DNA of 64,000 nt from Lathyrus oleraceus (GCF_024323335.1 NC_066585.1:177757149-177821148); one strand, 5' to 3'. Shown: positions 34,736 to 47,073, counted from the first letter of the stretch. Notes: generated from the sequence alone by a model not told the origin. A program made the numbers and translations.

Positions 34736-36763
34736 TGTCATACGGTGAACTGACTTTTATGTGTTTTTTAATCGCAATGTCGCGGTTAGCAAGAGTCGCC
34801 ACCGACTTTTCTTTTATCCCATAAGGAAAGGTGGAAAAGAACAGGAAAGACCTTAATTTAGATTCTTAGGTTCGGGAGGTACGTTATACAAAGGGAAGGT
34901 GTTAGCACCCTTTGTATCCGTGGTTATCCACGGGCTCTTAATTGCTCAATCATTTATGTTTTCTAGTTTGAAAAAGTGTGTAGAAAATGTTTTGAAAAGG
35001 AGAATTTAACTTTGTAATGATTCTTGTATGAATGTATACAAAGTGGTTATCTCATTTGATTTTGAAAGTTGTTTAGAAAAATATAACTCGGCAATGATCC
35101 TAGTACGGATGTATGCTAAGTGGTGATTTTCTAAAAAAGGATGTTTGAAATGTGCGAGGTGAGAAAGAATATTTTAGGTTATGAATGAGCAATTAAGGGT
35201 TATACCTGTCCGAGGTCTTTCCGGGCATTTCCTATTCTTATGAGGGTAAAACTGTCCTTACTATTGAGAAGTAAGTAGTTTTATCCTTTGGATGTAAAAG
35301 GATCATCGTAGGGTCATCGGTTGGTCATTGAAGGCAACAGTAGTGAGGATACCTTAGCATTCGAAGGGACTATCATCATTTGGCCATAGGCTACACCGAA
35401 GGGTCATCGAGGGACGAAATCGTAATTTCGAAGGCAACATCCGAGGGACCATGATTTATTTTATGATGATTTAACCGAAGGGCCATTGCTAAGTGTATCC
35501 CCGCATTCGCGGGACATGACCGTATTACGTAATCGTGGGGTAATAAAGAGAGGTCCGATATTATTTATTTAAAGTCCATATTTTAACAATTAATTGGGTA
35601 ATTATGATGAATCTCCACATTAAAATCAACACATTAAAATCAATACATTAAAAATTAATACATTAAAATTAATTAGGCAACCAATATGAATCTTCACATT
35701 AAAGTGAAGTAATTCAGAATCCATCTCCACGAAGGTCTCCCGCACGTAAAGTGGAGTACCTAGCCGGCCGCTTCATTGGGGATATGGAAGCTCTTACACC
35801 ATTCAACACACGGGTTAGAGCATTAAGATAAAATATGATTTGACAATTGCACCATAAAATAGACATAACAGTTATGAGTTCAGGCCAAGTGATGCAAAAA
35901 TCGCAATTAGATAAACATAAGATAGAACAGCAAAGGGACAAAGCAGCCACTGTCCCATTCGCCTCTGCTTCGCCTAGCGAAGGCTCAGCGAAGGCTCGCT
36001 GCAGGCTCGCTTAGCGATGAGCTAGCGAGCGGCCACGGGTTTGGAGTTTGACAGCAGCATGACTTCCGAAAACCTGCACTCTTATGGCATTCGATCACCG
36101 GCATAGCATAGACAATTATACAGGATGTTCATACTTAGATTCACATACGAAATCAGATTACATATCAAAACTTTAATCGGTATGCATCATGTATGTAAAG
36201 AATATCAATTGGAAACGTAAAACAGCGGTGATACGCAAACCTGTGTGCAATTGCGATATTGACAGGGACTGGTTGCTTGGAGGCCGGATTAAGTTGGGCG
36301 GCGGTAGTTTCGGCGCGGATGGGCGGCCTTCAGGTTAGCAGGGTTTTGCACCAGGGTTTCCGTCTTTCGTCTTGGTCTCTCCGTTTCGGTGTCCGTCCGT
36401 CTGTCTCCGTCTTTTTCGTGGCTGAAGAGCTGGTATTTATAGTAGTAGTGGTGGTGACCTAATGGGCTTAAAATGAGGTCCAAAACTTCAGACTTTCGCA
36501 AGCTTCGCTAGGCGAAGGAATTGCTCGCCTAGCGAGCAAGCTAGTTTTGGGCCTTTTTCTGGACCGGACGCTTCGCTGGGCGAGGGTCATGATGAAGTGT
36601 TCGCTAGGCGAAGGAATTGCTCGCCTAGCGAGCAAACTATTTTGGGCTCCTTTTGGATTGGGCCTGTTGTGAGCTGGGCTTTTGTTCACTTGATGTCAGT
36701 GCCTTGCAGAACAAGTCAGAGGAAAGCTTTGTAATATCGATGGGCAAATTTTAGGGTATGACA
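34736..36763 (-). repeat. 3' LTR of the Ogre/Tat-like element
   Basis: This is the left copy in window coordinates and the 3' LTR in element orientation. It aligns without gaps to the right copy at a constant offset of 14347. Differences were seen at about ten sites, nearly all transitions. It contains a GC-rich palindrome cluster near 36502-36640 and four short ACATTAAAATCAA-like repeats near 35622-35670. Open frames within it are duplicated identically in the other LTR and are not genes. Confidence 0.95.
36498..36640. repeat. duplicated CTAGCGA palindrome module in the 3' LTR
   Basis: TTCGCTAGGCGAAGGAATTG followed by CTCGCCTAGCGAGCAA occurs at about 36505-36540 and again at about 36601-36636. 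Each half is self-complementary (TTCGC..GCGAA, CTCGCC..GCGAG), and the halves also pair with each other. A third, looser cluster of AGCGA/TCGCT words is at 35967-36032. The same modules recur in the 5' LTR at 50845-50987 and 50314-50379. Confidence 0.8.
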
Positions 36764-36777
36764 GCTGCCCCTGTTCA
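36764..36777 (-). other. polypurine tract of the Ogre/Tat-like element
   Basis: On the minus strand TGAACAGGGGCAGC directly precedes TGTCATACCC of the 3' LTR. The position and G-rich purine run fit the plus-strand DNA primer. Confidence 0.75.
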
Positions 36778-36947
36778 ATATTCTCGAACCGAGAGAGTAG
36801 AATGGTATGTGCCGTTCGTGGTCTGGAGGTGAAAGATTATTGAACACTAGAATGCCCCAAAAATTTGCGCCTGTCAATTAGGAGCTAGTCTTGATGGAGA
36901 TGGGCTTAGAGATGCCATCCAGGAAGTTTGATGACGAGCTTCCGATT

Positions 36948-38940
36948 GTGTCGTACGTCAGACGATGTCTGAAGACATGGATGTCATACCGGGTCATACG
37001 CTAGACCGTATAGTGAATCATCCATCATGCTGTTGACTTCGCTGGGGAGTCAGAGTATGCTATATACTGCTGGGGATAAGGGATCAGAATGGATCATACG
37101 CTAGATCATATCTGAATACCAGAGTGAGTTGTTCGTTAGGCGGATGACTTTGATGGGGATGAAAGATCAGAATGGATCGTACGCTAGATCGTCTCTGAGT
37201 TGCAGAATAAGCCGTCCATTAGGCTGAATCTGATGATGAAAGGGGTAATCATACGCTAGACTACGCTTCGGAAATGTACCGTGCACTAGGTAGCATCTGA
37301 GGACTTGAAGGTCTAACTTGGTCGTACATTAAACCGTATCTGAGCAGAATGAGCCGTCCATTAGGCGGAATCTGCTGAAAAGGGAGTAGTCGTATGCTAG
37401 ACTACCATTCAGGAATGTACCTGTCCTTAGGTAGCGTCTGAGGAGATGAAGGTCTAACTTGGTCGTACATTAAACCATATCTGAGCAGAATGAGCCGTCC
37501 GTTAGGCTGAATCTGCTTAAAAGGGAGTAGTCGTATACTAGACTACCATTCAGAAATGTACCTGTCCTTAGGTAGCATCTGAGGAGATGAAGGTCTAACT
37601 TGGTCGTACATTAAACCGTATCTGAGCAGAATGAGCCGTCCGTTAGGCTGAATCTGCTTAAAAGGGAGTAGTCGTATACTAGACTACCATTCAGAAATGT
37701 ACCTGTCCTTAGGTAGCATCTGAGGATTTGAAGGTCTAACTTGGTCGTACATTAAACCATATCTGAGCAGAATGAGCCGTCCGTTAGGCTGAATCTGCTT
37801 AAAAGGGAGTAGTCGTATACTAGACTACCATTCAGAAATGTACCTGTCCTTAGGTAGCATCTAAGGAGATGAAGGTCTAACTTGGTCGTACATTAAACCG
37901 TATCTGAGCAGAATGAGCCGTCCGTTAGGCTAAATCTGCTTAAAAGGGAGTAGTCGTATACTAGACTACCATTCAGAAATGTACCTGTCCTTAGGTAGCA
38001 TCTGAGGATTTGAAGGTCTAACTTGGTCGTACATTAAACCATATCTGAGCAGAATGAGCCGTCCGTTAGGCTGAATCTGCTTAAAAGGGAGTAGTCGTAT
38101 ACTAGACTACCATTCAGAAATGTACCTGTCCTTAGGTAGCATCTGAGGAGATGAAGGTCTAACTTGGTCGTACATTAAACCGTATCTGAGCAGAATGAGC
38201 CGTCCGTTAGGCTGAATCTGCTTAAAAGGGAGTAGTCGTATACTAGACTACCATTCAGAAATGTACCTGTCCTTAGGTAGCATCTGAGGATTTGAAGGTC
38301 TAACTTGGTCGTACATTAAACCATATCTGAGCAGAATGAGTCGTCCGTTAGGCTGAATCTGCTTAAAAGGGAGTAGTCGTATACTAGACTACCATTCAGA
38401 AATGTACCTGTCCTTAGGTAGCATCTGAGGAGATGAAGGTCTAACTTGGTCGTACATTAAACCGTATCTGAGCAGAATGAGCCGTCCGTTAGGCTGAATC
38501 TGCTTAAAAGGGAGTAGTCGTATACTAGACTACCATTCAGAAATGTACCTGTCCTTAGGTAGCATCTGAGGATTTGAAGGTCCAAATGGGTCGTACGTTA
38601 GACCGTATTGGAGTTGGTTGAAAGTCAGAATGGATCGTACGTTAGACCGTATCTGAGCTGAAGGTCCAAATGGGTCGTACGTTAGACCGTATTGGAGTTG
38701 CAGAATGAGCCGTACGTTAGGCTGTATCTGAAGACGAAAGTAGTCGTATGCTAGACTACACCCCGGAATGTACCGTACGCTAGGCAGCATCTGAGGATTT
38801 GAGCATCCAAATGGGTCGTACGTTAGACCGTATTGGAGTTGTTGAAAGTCAGAATGGATCGTACGTTAGACCGTATCTGAGCTGAAAGAGTCATATGTTG
38901 GGCTGAATCAGAATGAACCGTATGTTAGGCTGTATCTGAT
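36948..38940. repeat. tandem array: ~35-bp core, 141-bp units, 282-bp dimer, in the 3' region of the retrotransposon
   Basis: The phrase GAAGGTCTAAC starts at 37307, 37448, 37589, 37730, 37871, 38012, 38153, 38294 and 38435, and a diverged copy at 38576: exactly 141 bp apart every time. Each unit holds four variants of a core like CGTACGTTAGACCGTATCTGA, about 35 bp apart. From 37589, units alternate between a GAGATG/CCGTATC form and a GATTTG/CCATATC form, a 282-bp dimer. Diverged monomers extend the array at both ends (36948-37300 and 38580-38940). A 17-bp direct repeat TGGGCTTAGAGATGCCA brackets it (36901 and 38974). Confidence 0.95.
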
Positions 38941-40104
38941 AATATTTGTTGTATTTGCAGTGAATATCTGGGGTGGGCTTAGAGATGCCACCATTGGGAG
39001 GACGTCAGAGCGTTCGTCAAATGGATTATCTCTGAGAGCTATATTCGAATCTTGAATGTGATCAGGAAGATAATTGGCCTGAAAAATAGAGTTAGTTTCA
39101 TGCAATGTCATGATGCATGAGATGCTTTATGCTTGCGAACATGGTATGCATATACATGCTATGATGTAAAGTATATGATGCGGGATGAAGTAAATGTGAG
39201 CATAGTATGCAGGTATGTAATATGAAATGATGTAATGAATGCACTATGCGTCTGAACATTCTTCCAGGGGACTTTACTGGGGAAATAAATCTCAGTCTAC
39301 TGGTCGGAGACATTGGTATTGATGACCCTGTCTCGGCTGGGGGATACTTGATTTCTGTCTGACGATGAAAACACTCAACAGAGCCTGGCTGGGGATGGAA
39401 GAGATGACCTTTCGGTATGGTGGTGCCGACCTCTTCTGGGGAATAATTGGCGTTGCCGGGGAATCGAATTAGCAACGGATTCATTGGAAAGCATGGTTAG
39501 ACCTTCTCTTTGGTCCTGAAGTCTTGTAGTAATTGCTATTTCTATTTTAGGCATGTATTTTTGTAAACATTAGTCATATTCAAATGCATAAAGCAATTCA
39601 AATTAAATCAATGGACGTTTACGCAAACAAAACAGAGGAAGTAAAACAACAACATTTGTATTGATTTTGAAAGAGGGCCTATAAACAGGCAATTTGTGTA
39701 CAAGGAGACAGAAATCCTAGTAAGAGGAAATTGTCAAGAAAACAAAGAGAAAGCTATGCAGAAAAAGTCCTATTGATTTTAATTCCACTACTGTCATCAT
39801 GTCTTCAAGCATCTCATCTCCTGCTGTCGGATAGAGGTGATTGGCTTGTTTAGTCCCTTGAACTTGGTTGAAGCTGACAGAGAACGGGACATAGTCATAC
39901 GCTTTAATCCCTAATTTTTGCCTGGACCGTCTTTTCAGGTTTTCAGTCCACCAGGATACCCATTTTTGCCCAAGCCGCCTTTTCAGGTTTTCGACTTGCC
40001 GGGTGTACATTTTTATATGTTTGTCCCTAATTTTTGCCCGAACCCTTTTAGTTCGCCGGGATGCCCTTATTTTTGCCTAGGTACGTCGACCTAGCGGGTC
40101 TCTT
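38941..40104 (-). other. 3' untranslated part of the retrotransposon between pol and the tandem array
   Basis: No gene is supported. At about 39905-40095 a loose repeat of roughly 50-65 bp occurs: TTTTTGCC(T/C) followed by a CCGNCTTTTCAGGTTTT-like phrase and a GCCGGG-like phrase, four times with decay. Sequence around 39250-39450 is rich in CTGGGGA words. Open frames here show no family features. Confidence 0.5.
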
Positions 40105-43100
40105 TTACGTGTAGTATTTTTTAACTACGTCCGCGTTCACAGGATGCGGGAAGTCTTCGCCATCCATTGTAGCAAGTATCATGGCTCCACCGGAGAATAC
40201 CTTCTTAACCACAAATGGCCCTTCGTATGTGGGAGTCCACTTACCTCTGGGATCCCCTTGCGGTAGAATGATACGCTTGATCACCAAGTCGCCAATTTGA
40301 TACACCTGTCTCTTGACTTTTTTGTTAAATGCCTGGGTCATGCGCTTCTGATATATCTGCCCGTGACAAACAGCCGCAAGTCTCTTCTCATCAATCAAAT
40401 TTATCTGATCGAGCCGAGTTTGAATCCATTCATCCTCGCCTAAACCCGCCTCTTTCATGATCCTTAGAGAGGGAATCTGAACTTCCACTGGTAAGACGGC
40501 TTCCGTTCCGTAGACTAAAGAGAAAGGAGTTGCGCCTGTCGAAGTGCGTACTGAAGTGCGATAACCGTGGAGAGCAAACGGTAACATCTCGTGCCAGTCT
40601 TTGTACGTTACTGTCATCTTTTGTATGATCTTCTTGATGTTCTTATTAGCAGCCTCTACGGCGCCATTCATCTTTGGCCGGTACGGAGAAGAGTTAAGGT
40701 GTTTAATTTTGAACTGCGTGCAGAGTTCAGTAATCATCTTGTTGTTCAAATTAGTACCATTGTCAGTGATAATTCTTTCGGGGATGCCGTATCGACAAAT
40801 AAGGCTATTCTTGATGAACCGTGCCACCACATTCTTGGTGACAGAAGCGAATGAGGCCGCCTCTACCCACTTCGTAAAGTAATCAATAGCGACGAGAATG
40901 AAGCGATGTCCATTAGAAGCCGTGGGTTTAATCTCTCCAATCATATCGATGCCCCACATTGCAAAGGGCCAAGGTGCTGTCAACACGTTTAATGGAGCAG
41001 GAGGCACATGTACTTTGTCCGCATAGATCTGACACTTGTGACAGGTTCTGGAGTGATGGTGGCAATCAGCTTCCATGGTAGACCAATAATACCCTGACCT
41101 CAGAATCTTCTTGGCCATTGTATGTCCATTAGAATGAGTCCCAAAAATACCGTCATGCATGTCTTCCATAATCCTTTCTGCTTCCTTTCTATCCACGCAG
41201 CGAAGCAGAGTCGAATCATGATTACGTTTGTATAACACTCCATTACTCAGAAAGAATTTAGCGGAGAACTTCCTCAGGAACTTTCTGTCATTGATGGATG
41301 CCCCTTCAGGGTATTCCTGAGCTTCTAAATATCTTTTTACGTCGTGGAACCAAGGTTTCCCCTGTACCCCCTCAGTGTTAAGTTCATAACAGTGTGCTGG
41401 TTCATCTAATCGTTCAATGGCGATCCTGGGAGCTTCACTGTCCCATCTGACTCTGAACATAGATGACATGGTAGCTAATGCGTCTGCCAACTGATTCTCT
41501 TCACGTGGAATATGTTCAAATGTAACCTCTTCAAAGTGTGGGATCAATGTCATCACCCGCTCTCGATAAGGGATAAGATTTGAATGTTTAGTATCCCATT
41601 CTCCTTTGATCTGACTGATTACCAAGGCTGAATCTCCGTACACACTCAAAAACTTGATTCGCCGGTCTATAGCAGCCTTGAGTCCCAATATACATGCTTC
41701 GTACTCATCCATATTGTTGGTACAATGAAAACATAGTCTAGCCGTGAAAGGTGTATGGTAACCCCCGGGAGAAATAAGTACAACCCCAACACCGTGGCCC
41801 AACGCATTAGAAGATCCGTCAAAAACCATAGTCCATCGGGATCCTAGTTCGGGTCCTTCATCCGGTCTAGGTTCTTCGTAATCAGTAACAAGCATGACAT
41901 CCTCATCCGGAAACTCAAAATTCATAGATTGATAATCATCCACCGCTTGATGAGCCAAGTGATCAGCTAGCACGCTTCCTTTGATTGCTTTCTGGGTAGT
42001 ATACTGGATGTCGTACTCTGTTAAGATCATCTGCCATCTCGCTATTCTTCCGGAGAGGGCAGGTCTCTCGAACATGTATTTGATGGGATCCATCCTAGAA
42101 ATCAACAAAGTGGTATGATTCAACATATACTGTCTTAGTCGGCGAGCAGCCCAGGCCAAAGCACAGCAAGTTCTCTCGAGCAGTGAGTATCTTGTTTCAC
42201 AGTCGGTAAACTTTTTGCTCAGGTAGTATATGGCATGCTCTTTTCGACCAGACTCGTCATGTTGCCCCAACACACACCCCATTGAACTTTCTAACACGGT
42301 CAAATACATGATTAGAGGTCTTCCTTCAACTAGTGGCATCAGAATTGGAGGTTCCTGGAGATATTTCTTGATTTTGTCAAAAGCTTCTTGGCATTCGTCA
42401 TTCCATATCATCTCTTGATTCTTCCTCAGTAATTTGAAGATGGGTTTGCAGGTAGCGATCAAATGGGAGATAAATCGGGCAATGTAGTTCAAGCGTCCCA
42501 AGAAACCTCTGACTTCTTTCTCCGTGCGGGGAACTGGCATTTCTTGAATAGCTCTCACTTTAGACGGGTCAACCTCAATTCCTTTACCACTGACAATAAA
42601 GCCCAAGAGCTTACCGGATCTTACTCCAAAGGTGCATTTGTTCGGATTCAACCTCAACTTGTACTTCTTCAACCTCTCGAACAATTTGTGCAAATGATCG
42701 AGATGTTCTTTTTCAGTATGAGATCTGGCTATCATGTCGTCCACATATACTTCTATTTCATGATGAATCATATCATGGAACAAAACCACCATAGCACGCT
42801 GGTACGTTGCCCCGGCGTTCTTTAAACCGAATGGCATTACTTTGTAACAGAAGGTGCCCCATTGCGTCACAAACGTAGTTTTCTCCATGTCCTCAGGTGC
42901 CATCTTAATCTGGTTATAACCCGAGAATCCATCCATGAAGGAGAATACTTTGTGTTGAGCGGTATTGTCTACCAGAACATCGATGTGCGGGAGTGGAAAG
43001 TCATCTTTGGGACTCGCTTTATTCAAATCTCGGTAATCTACGCACATTCGCACCTTACCATCCTTCTTTGGCACTGGCACCACATTAGCAACCCATTGAG

Positions 43101-43576
43101 GATAAGAAGTAACGGCTAGAAAACCGGCATTGAATTGTTTCATAACCTCGGCCTTGATTTTCTCAGACATTTCAGGACGCATGCGGCGGACTTTTTGCTT
43201 GACAGGACGACAACCCTCCTTCATTGGCAGACGATGCACTACTATGTCAGTATCCAATCCTGGCATGTCTTCATAAGACCAAGCGAAAACCTCTACATAG
43301 TCATGTAACATCCGAATCAGTCTTTCTTTGACACTATTTTCCAATCCTGCTCCTATTCTGACTTCTTTTCTGTCCACTTCAGTACCTAGACTTACGACTT
43401 CGAGTGACTCTTCATGCGGCTGTATAGTCCTTTCCTCTTGCAGTAACAATCTAGCAAGCTTTCCAGGTACTTCACAATCTTCCTCACTTCCATCTTCGGC
43501 TTGGTAGATCGGATTTTCAAAGTCATAATGAACAGTAGCGGAATTATTGTCCATAGGATCCAGAGTGGACACGGAT
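40105..43576 (-). CDS. pol: pol polyprotein: reverse transcriptase, RNase H and integrase (Ogre/Tat type)
   Basis: The frame is open from 43674 down to a stop at 40105; coding probably begins at the intron acceptor (43576). Numbering from the Met at 43674: RT has VDYRDLNKAS (about 212-221) and the YVDD active site (310-313). The RT-linked RNase H follows at about 455-575, then a second RNase H-like domain with FDGSSN (Asp619), an acidic DEYE (656-659) and YGDS (Asp681), as in Tat-lineage elements. Integrase shows the His-His-Cys-Cys region (His847, His851, Cys878, Cys881) and a DD35E triad, Asp910, Asp971 and Glu1007. No internal stop or frameshift is seen, so the enzymes look intact. It copies element RNA and inserts the DNA. 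Confidence 0.93.
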
Positions 43577-43817
43577 CTGCGATTCGTTACGTGAGTGTGT
43601 GTAAGAAAGCATAGCTTGTTTGAAAGACGACATGAAAGATAAAGAGCACAACATTTGAATGCAACAAAGTCCATTGATTTATTGAATATGAATATGCTTA
43701 TGAAATGACAAAACCCTTAACAAATTAGCTATTGTGCCCTGGGCATAGACACAACGCTTGGAGAAGTTCAATTGAAAAATTAAAAATTTGCAATACTAAA
43801 TGGACAATAACAATTAC
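43577..43817 (-). other. predicted retrotransposon intron between protease and RT
   Basis: On the minus strand GTCAGGA|GTAATTG (donor at 43817) and AATCGCAG|ATCCGTG (acceptor, exon resumes at 43576) bound 241 bp containing the gag-protease stop (43814-43816). Removing it puts the gag-protease frame directly in frame with pol, skipping the stop. Ogre elements are known to carry an intron at this place. Splicing here is inferred. Confidence 0.7.
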
Positions 43818-46800
43818 TCCTGACTAAAGGAGATCGGGATAGTGTCTTCAGCCTTCCAATTATTGAGTCCGTCACCAATTGTTGGGAAGATCCAGCTATC
43901 CAGGTCGCAATCACTGTCAGCATCTTCTACAGCATTGATTTGATCTTTGACCATCTTTTCAGAGCTAAATCCCAGACCAGATTTATCAGACTTGTAGGGT
44001 ATGTTGATCAGTTGACCCCAGCCAGTACATCCACCATCTTCAACCACAGCTTGAGCGTCCTTCAGGGAAACCATGGCAGGAGGAGCTCGAATAACCTCGG
44101 GCACAAGGGGAGTTGGCTTAAGGACAGGACGGGGCGGCGGAACCACTTCAAATGACTGAGACGGAATCTCGAAGAATTCACCATCCATCTCGACATAACT
44201 GAAGGTATGCACACTACTGACGATATACTCCTCTTCCCCACACACAGTGACAGTCTTTCCCTCTATTAGATATCTCAGCTTTTGATGGAGAGACGAAGCT
44301 ACAACACCTGCCCCGTGAATCCAAGGGCGTCCCAGCAAGCATGAATAGGCAGAACGGATATTCATTACGTGGAAGGTAGTGTTGAAGACTTGAGGTCCTA
44401 TCTTGATAGGGAGAACAACTTCACCGTGGACAACACTCTTTGCACCATCGTAAGCACGCACCACAATGTCACTAGGCTTCAATTCAATGCCTTTACAGTC
44501 AAGTTTATCGAGCACGGCTTTCGGTAGCACATTCAAAGAAGAGCCATTATCGATCAACACATGAGACAGGGTGATCCCCTTATACTCAATAGAAATATGC
44601 AGGGCCTTATTGTGATTCTTCCCTGCTGGTGTCAGGTCAGCATTGGAAAAACCTAGGCCATTGTCAACAGTCAGGTTAGCAACATAGTTTTCAAACTGAT
44701 CGACGGAGGTCTCCTGAGGTACATGGGCAGTCTTCAGGAATTTTATCAAGGCATTGGCATGAGATTCAGAAGATAACAACAAGGACAACATCGAGATTTT
44801 GGAAGGAGTATGCCCTAACTGTTCTACCACATCAAAATCACTTTTGCGGATGATCTTCAGCACTTCTTCCATTTCTCGTTTGGCAACGTCTTCAGTAGTA
44901 GCTTCGATCGGTATCTCTGACTGAGAAGGGTTGACTGGTTCCTTTCCTCGGTTTTCGGGAACTGGAGGTAAGATCTCTGGAGAGAAGATCCTTCCGCTTC
45001 GAGTAACTTTACTAGTCCCAACAATGTCATTAGGATTAGCAGAATCACCAACTTGCTTTACGCCATGGATATAAACATCACCTCCATAGTTCCACGGAAT
45101 GGCTTTGCTTGAAGAATACGGTACTGGGCCAGGGGCAGTGATGATTAGGGGGGCTACTTTGGGCTCAGCAATAATCCTCACAGGTACTCTGGGAGCAGTA
45201 ATCTTCACTGGAACTTTGGACCTTGCAATCACAGATACTTCTTCAATAGGGTTTTCCGTCTTAGAAACCCTTTCAAAGAGAATTGTACGATCGTCCATCA
45301 GCCGTTGAATACCATTCTTCAATTTCAAACAGTCATCGGGCCAGAGTATGTAGAGATTGCAATCTTCAGTACAACCTGGAAATAAACCAGCTTGCAACAA
45401 ATTCCTCTTTATGATCGGGAGAGGAGATGTTAAGTCCGCTACAGTAGTGATGAGAGAATCGTCATCGAGAGCATTAACAGCCTTGTCATGATTAGGCATA
45501 GGAGCAGTGATGACATTAGGAGTCTCCGGAGGCTCGAACTCAATTTCCCCAGCGTCGATCATATCCTGAATTTTGTTCTTCAACAACCAACAATCGTTTG
45601 TATCATGCCCGGGGCTATCGGAGTGATATGCACACCTGGCATTGGGATTATAACGAGGCGAAGCAGTGTTGACATTTGCAGGAGGACCTCTGAGAGTGAT
45701 TAAGTTTACCTTTAGCATACTTTGCAGTGCTTGTGCTAAAGTCATATTGAGCTTGGTAAACTGCCTTCTTGGTCTGTCTTGTCTTTGCTGGAAGTTTTGA
45801 GCTGGCGGGGCTGCGATCGTCACTGCTCCAACGGCGTGGTCACCATTTTTCTTATTATGATTCTTTTGACCATACACAGCATTCGATTCATTTTTCCCAT
45901 GGTAGGACTTTTTGCTGCTTGTAGAAGTAGCTGTCTGTAACTTTCCACTTCGAATGCCGCTCTCCACCCGTTCACCTGTCAGTATAAGTTCAGTGAAACC
46001 TGATGAAGAACTCCCCAGCAGGTGGCTGTAGAATGGGCCAGTCAGGGTACCCATGAACAGGTCTACTAATTCTCGGTCAGTCATAGGGGGTTTGACTCTG
46101 CCGGCCAAATCTCTCCATTTCTGGGCGTACTCTTTGAAGCTTTCTTTGGATCCCATGGTCATATTCTGCAACTGTAGCCGGGTAGGCGCTAGTTCAGAGT
46201 TATACTGGTACTGTTTATAGAAGGCTGTTGCTAAATCAGTCCAGGTGCGGATGTCAGAGCTCTCGAGCTGGTAATACCATTCCAACTGTGTGCCAGACAG
46301 ACTTTCTTGGAAGAAATGGATCCATAGCTTCTTGTCAGTGGTATGCGGCTGAATCTTTCTCACATAAGCTCTTAGATGCATCTGAGGACAGGACGCGCCA
46401 TCGTACTTAGTGAAAGTGGGGATTTTGAATTTGCGAGGAATGGTCACATCAGAGACCAGACCCAAACTTTCGAAATCCAGACCAGGTGCCTTCTGACCCT
46501 CCATAGCTAGCATACGTTCTTCCAGCAACTTGTGCTTATCATCTCTTGGAGAGTACTGTTCATTTTCATACTCTTCATCGTCGTCCTCAGGGTTGGAGAA
46601 ATCAGCATTCTCTTCCTCTGAATCATTCTCCGCCCCCTCTTCTGGGCCATTCGGGATTCCAAATTTGATTCCCGTAGCCTGTCCTTTACGCCTTCTTCCC
46701 GGGTTAATTCACAGCTTTCTTGTCTTTCTTCTTCTCGACCAAAAGAGCCTTCAGTTCCTCTTGCCCCTTGGATAAGCTTAGCATCATCTCCTTGAATTGA

Positions 46801-46844
46801 GCATTCTGAGTCTGGAGATCTTTGACAGTTTGTTCGAGATCCAT
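43814..46844 (-). CDS. gag: gag-protease polyprotein, one frameshift near the N-terminus
   Basis: The likely start is the ATG at 46844 (MDLEQTVKDLQTQNAQFKEM, coiled-coil-like). That frame ends in a TAA near 46703, and the rest continues in another frame open to 43814, so one base appears gained or lost near 46703-46706. The long part holds an acidic region, a retrotransposon gag core (SDVTIPRKFKIPTFTKYDG, then SGTQLEWYYQLE), an atypical zinc knuckle CAYHSDSPGHDTNDC, proline-rich linkers and an aspartic protease with LIDNGSSLNVLP. The protease has Asp-Asn-Gly in place of the usual Asp-Thr/Ser-Gly, which recurs in Tat-type elements by memory. The stop is probably bypassed by the following intron. 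Confidence 0.85.
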
Positions 46845-47073
46845 TTTTCTGTGTAAGAGGCAGACCGTGAGAATATGGTCTTTTGGAATACCTGTTATGC
46901 AATGTTATGTTATGCGATGCAATGCATGAAATGTTTTCAAGGACTTTTGGAATTTAACTTTGCGTAAATCACCAACGAGAGAGAAATGTTTATTGCTGAT
47001 TTTTTTTTTATTTTTTTATTTTTTTTAATCAATGTTCATTACAAAAGGAATAATAGTAAAATACAATGAAAGC

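Noticed and set aside
36259..36689. Several open frames in the LTR, repeated at 50552-51036
   Set aside because: They are copies in both LTRs and come from the GC-rich palindrome region; no conserved domain.
38530..38790. Open minus-strand frame with repetitive protein (SVRYIPGCSLAYDY-like units)
   Set aside because: It arises because 141 is a multiple of three; the tandem repeat keeps any open frame open. No start context or family match.
36948..38940. Regular repeat array that could be mistaken for a CRISPR array
   Set aside because: Units are contiguous 141-bp tandem copies without unique spacers, in plant DNA, inside a retrotransposon.
40591..43119. Plus-strand open frames opposite pol
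   Set aside because: Antisense shadows of the intact pol frame.
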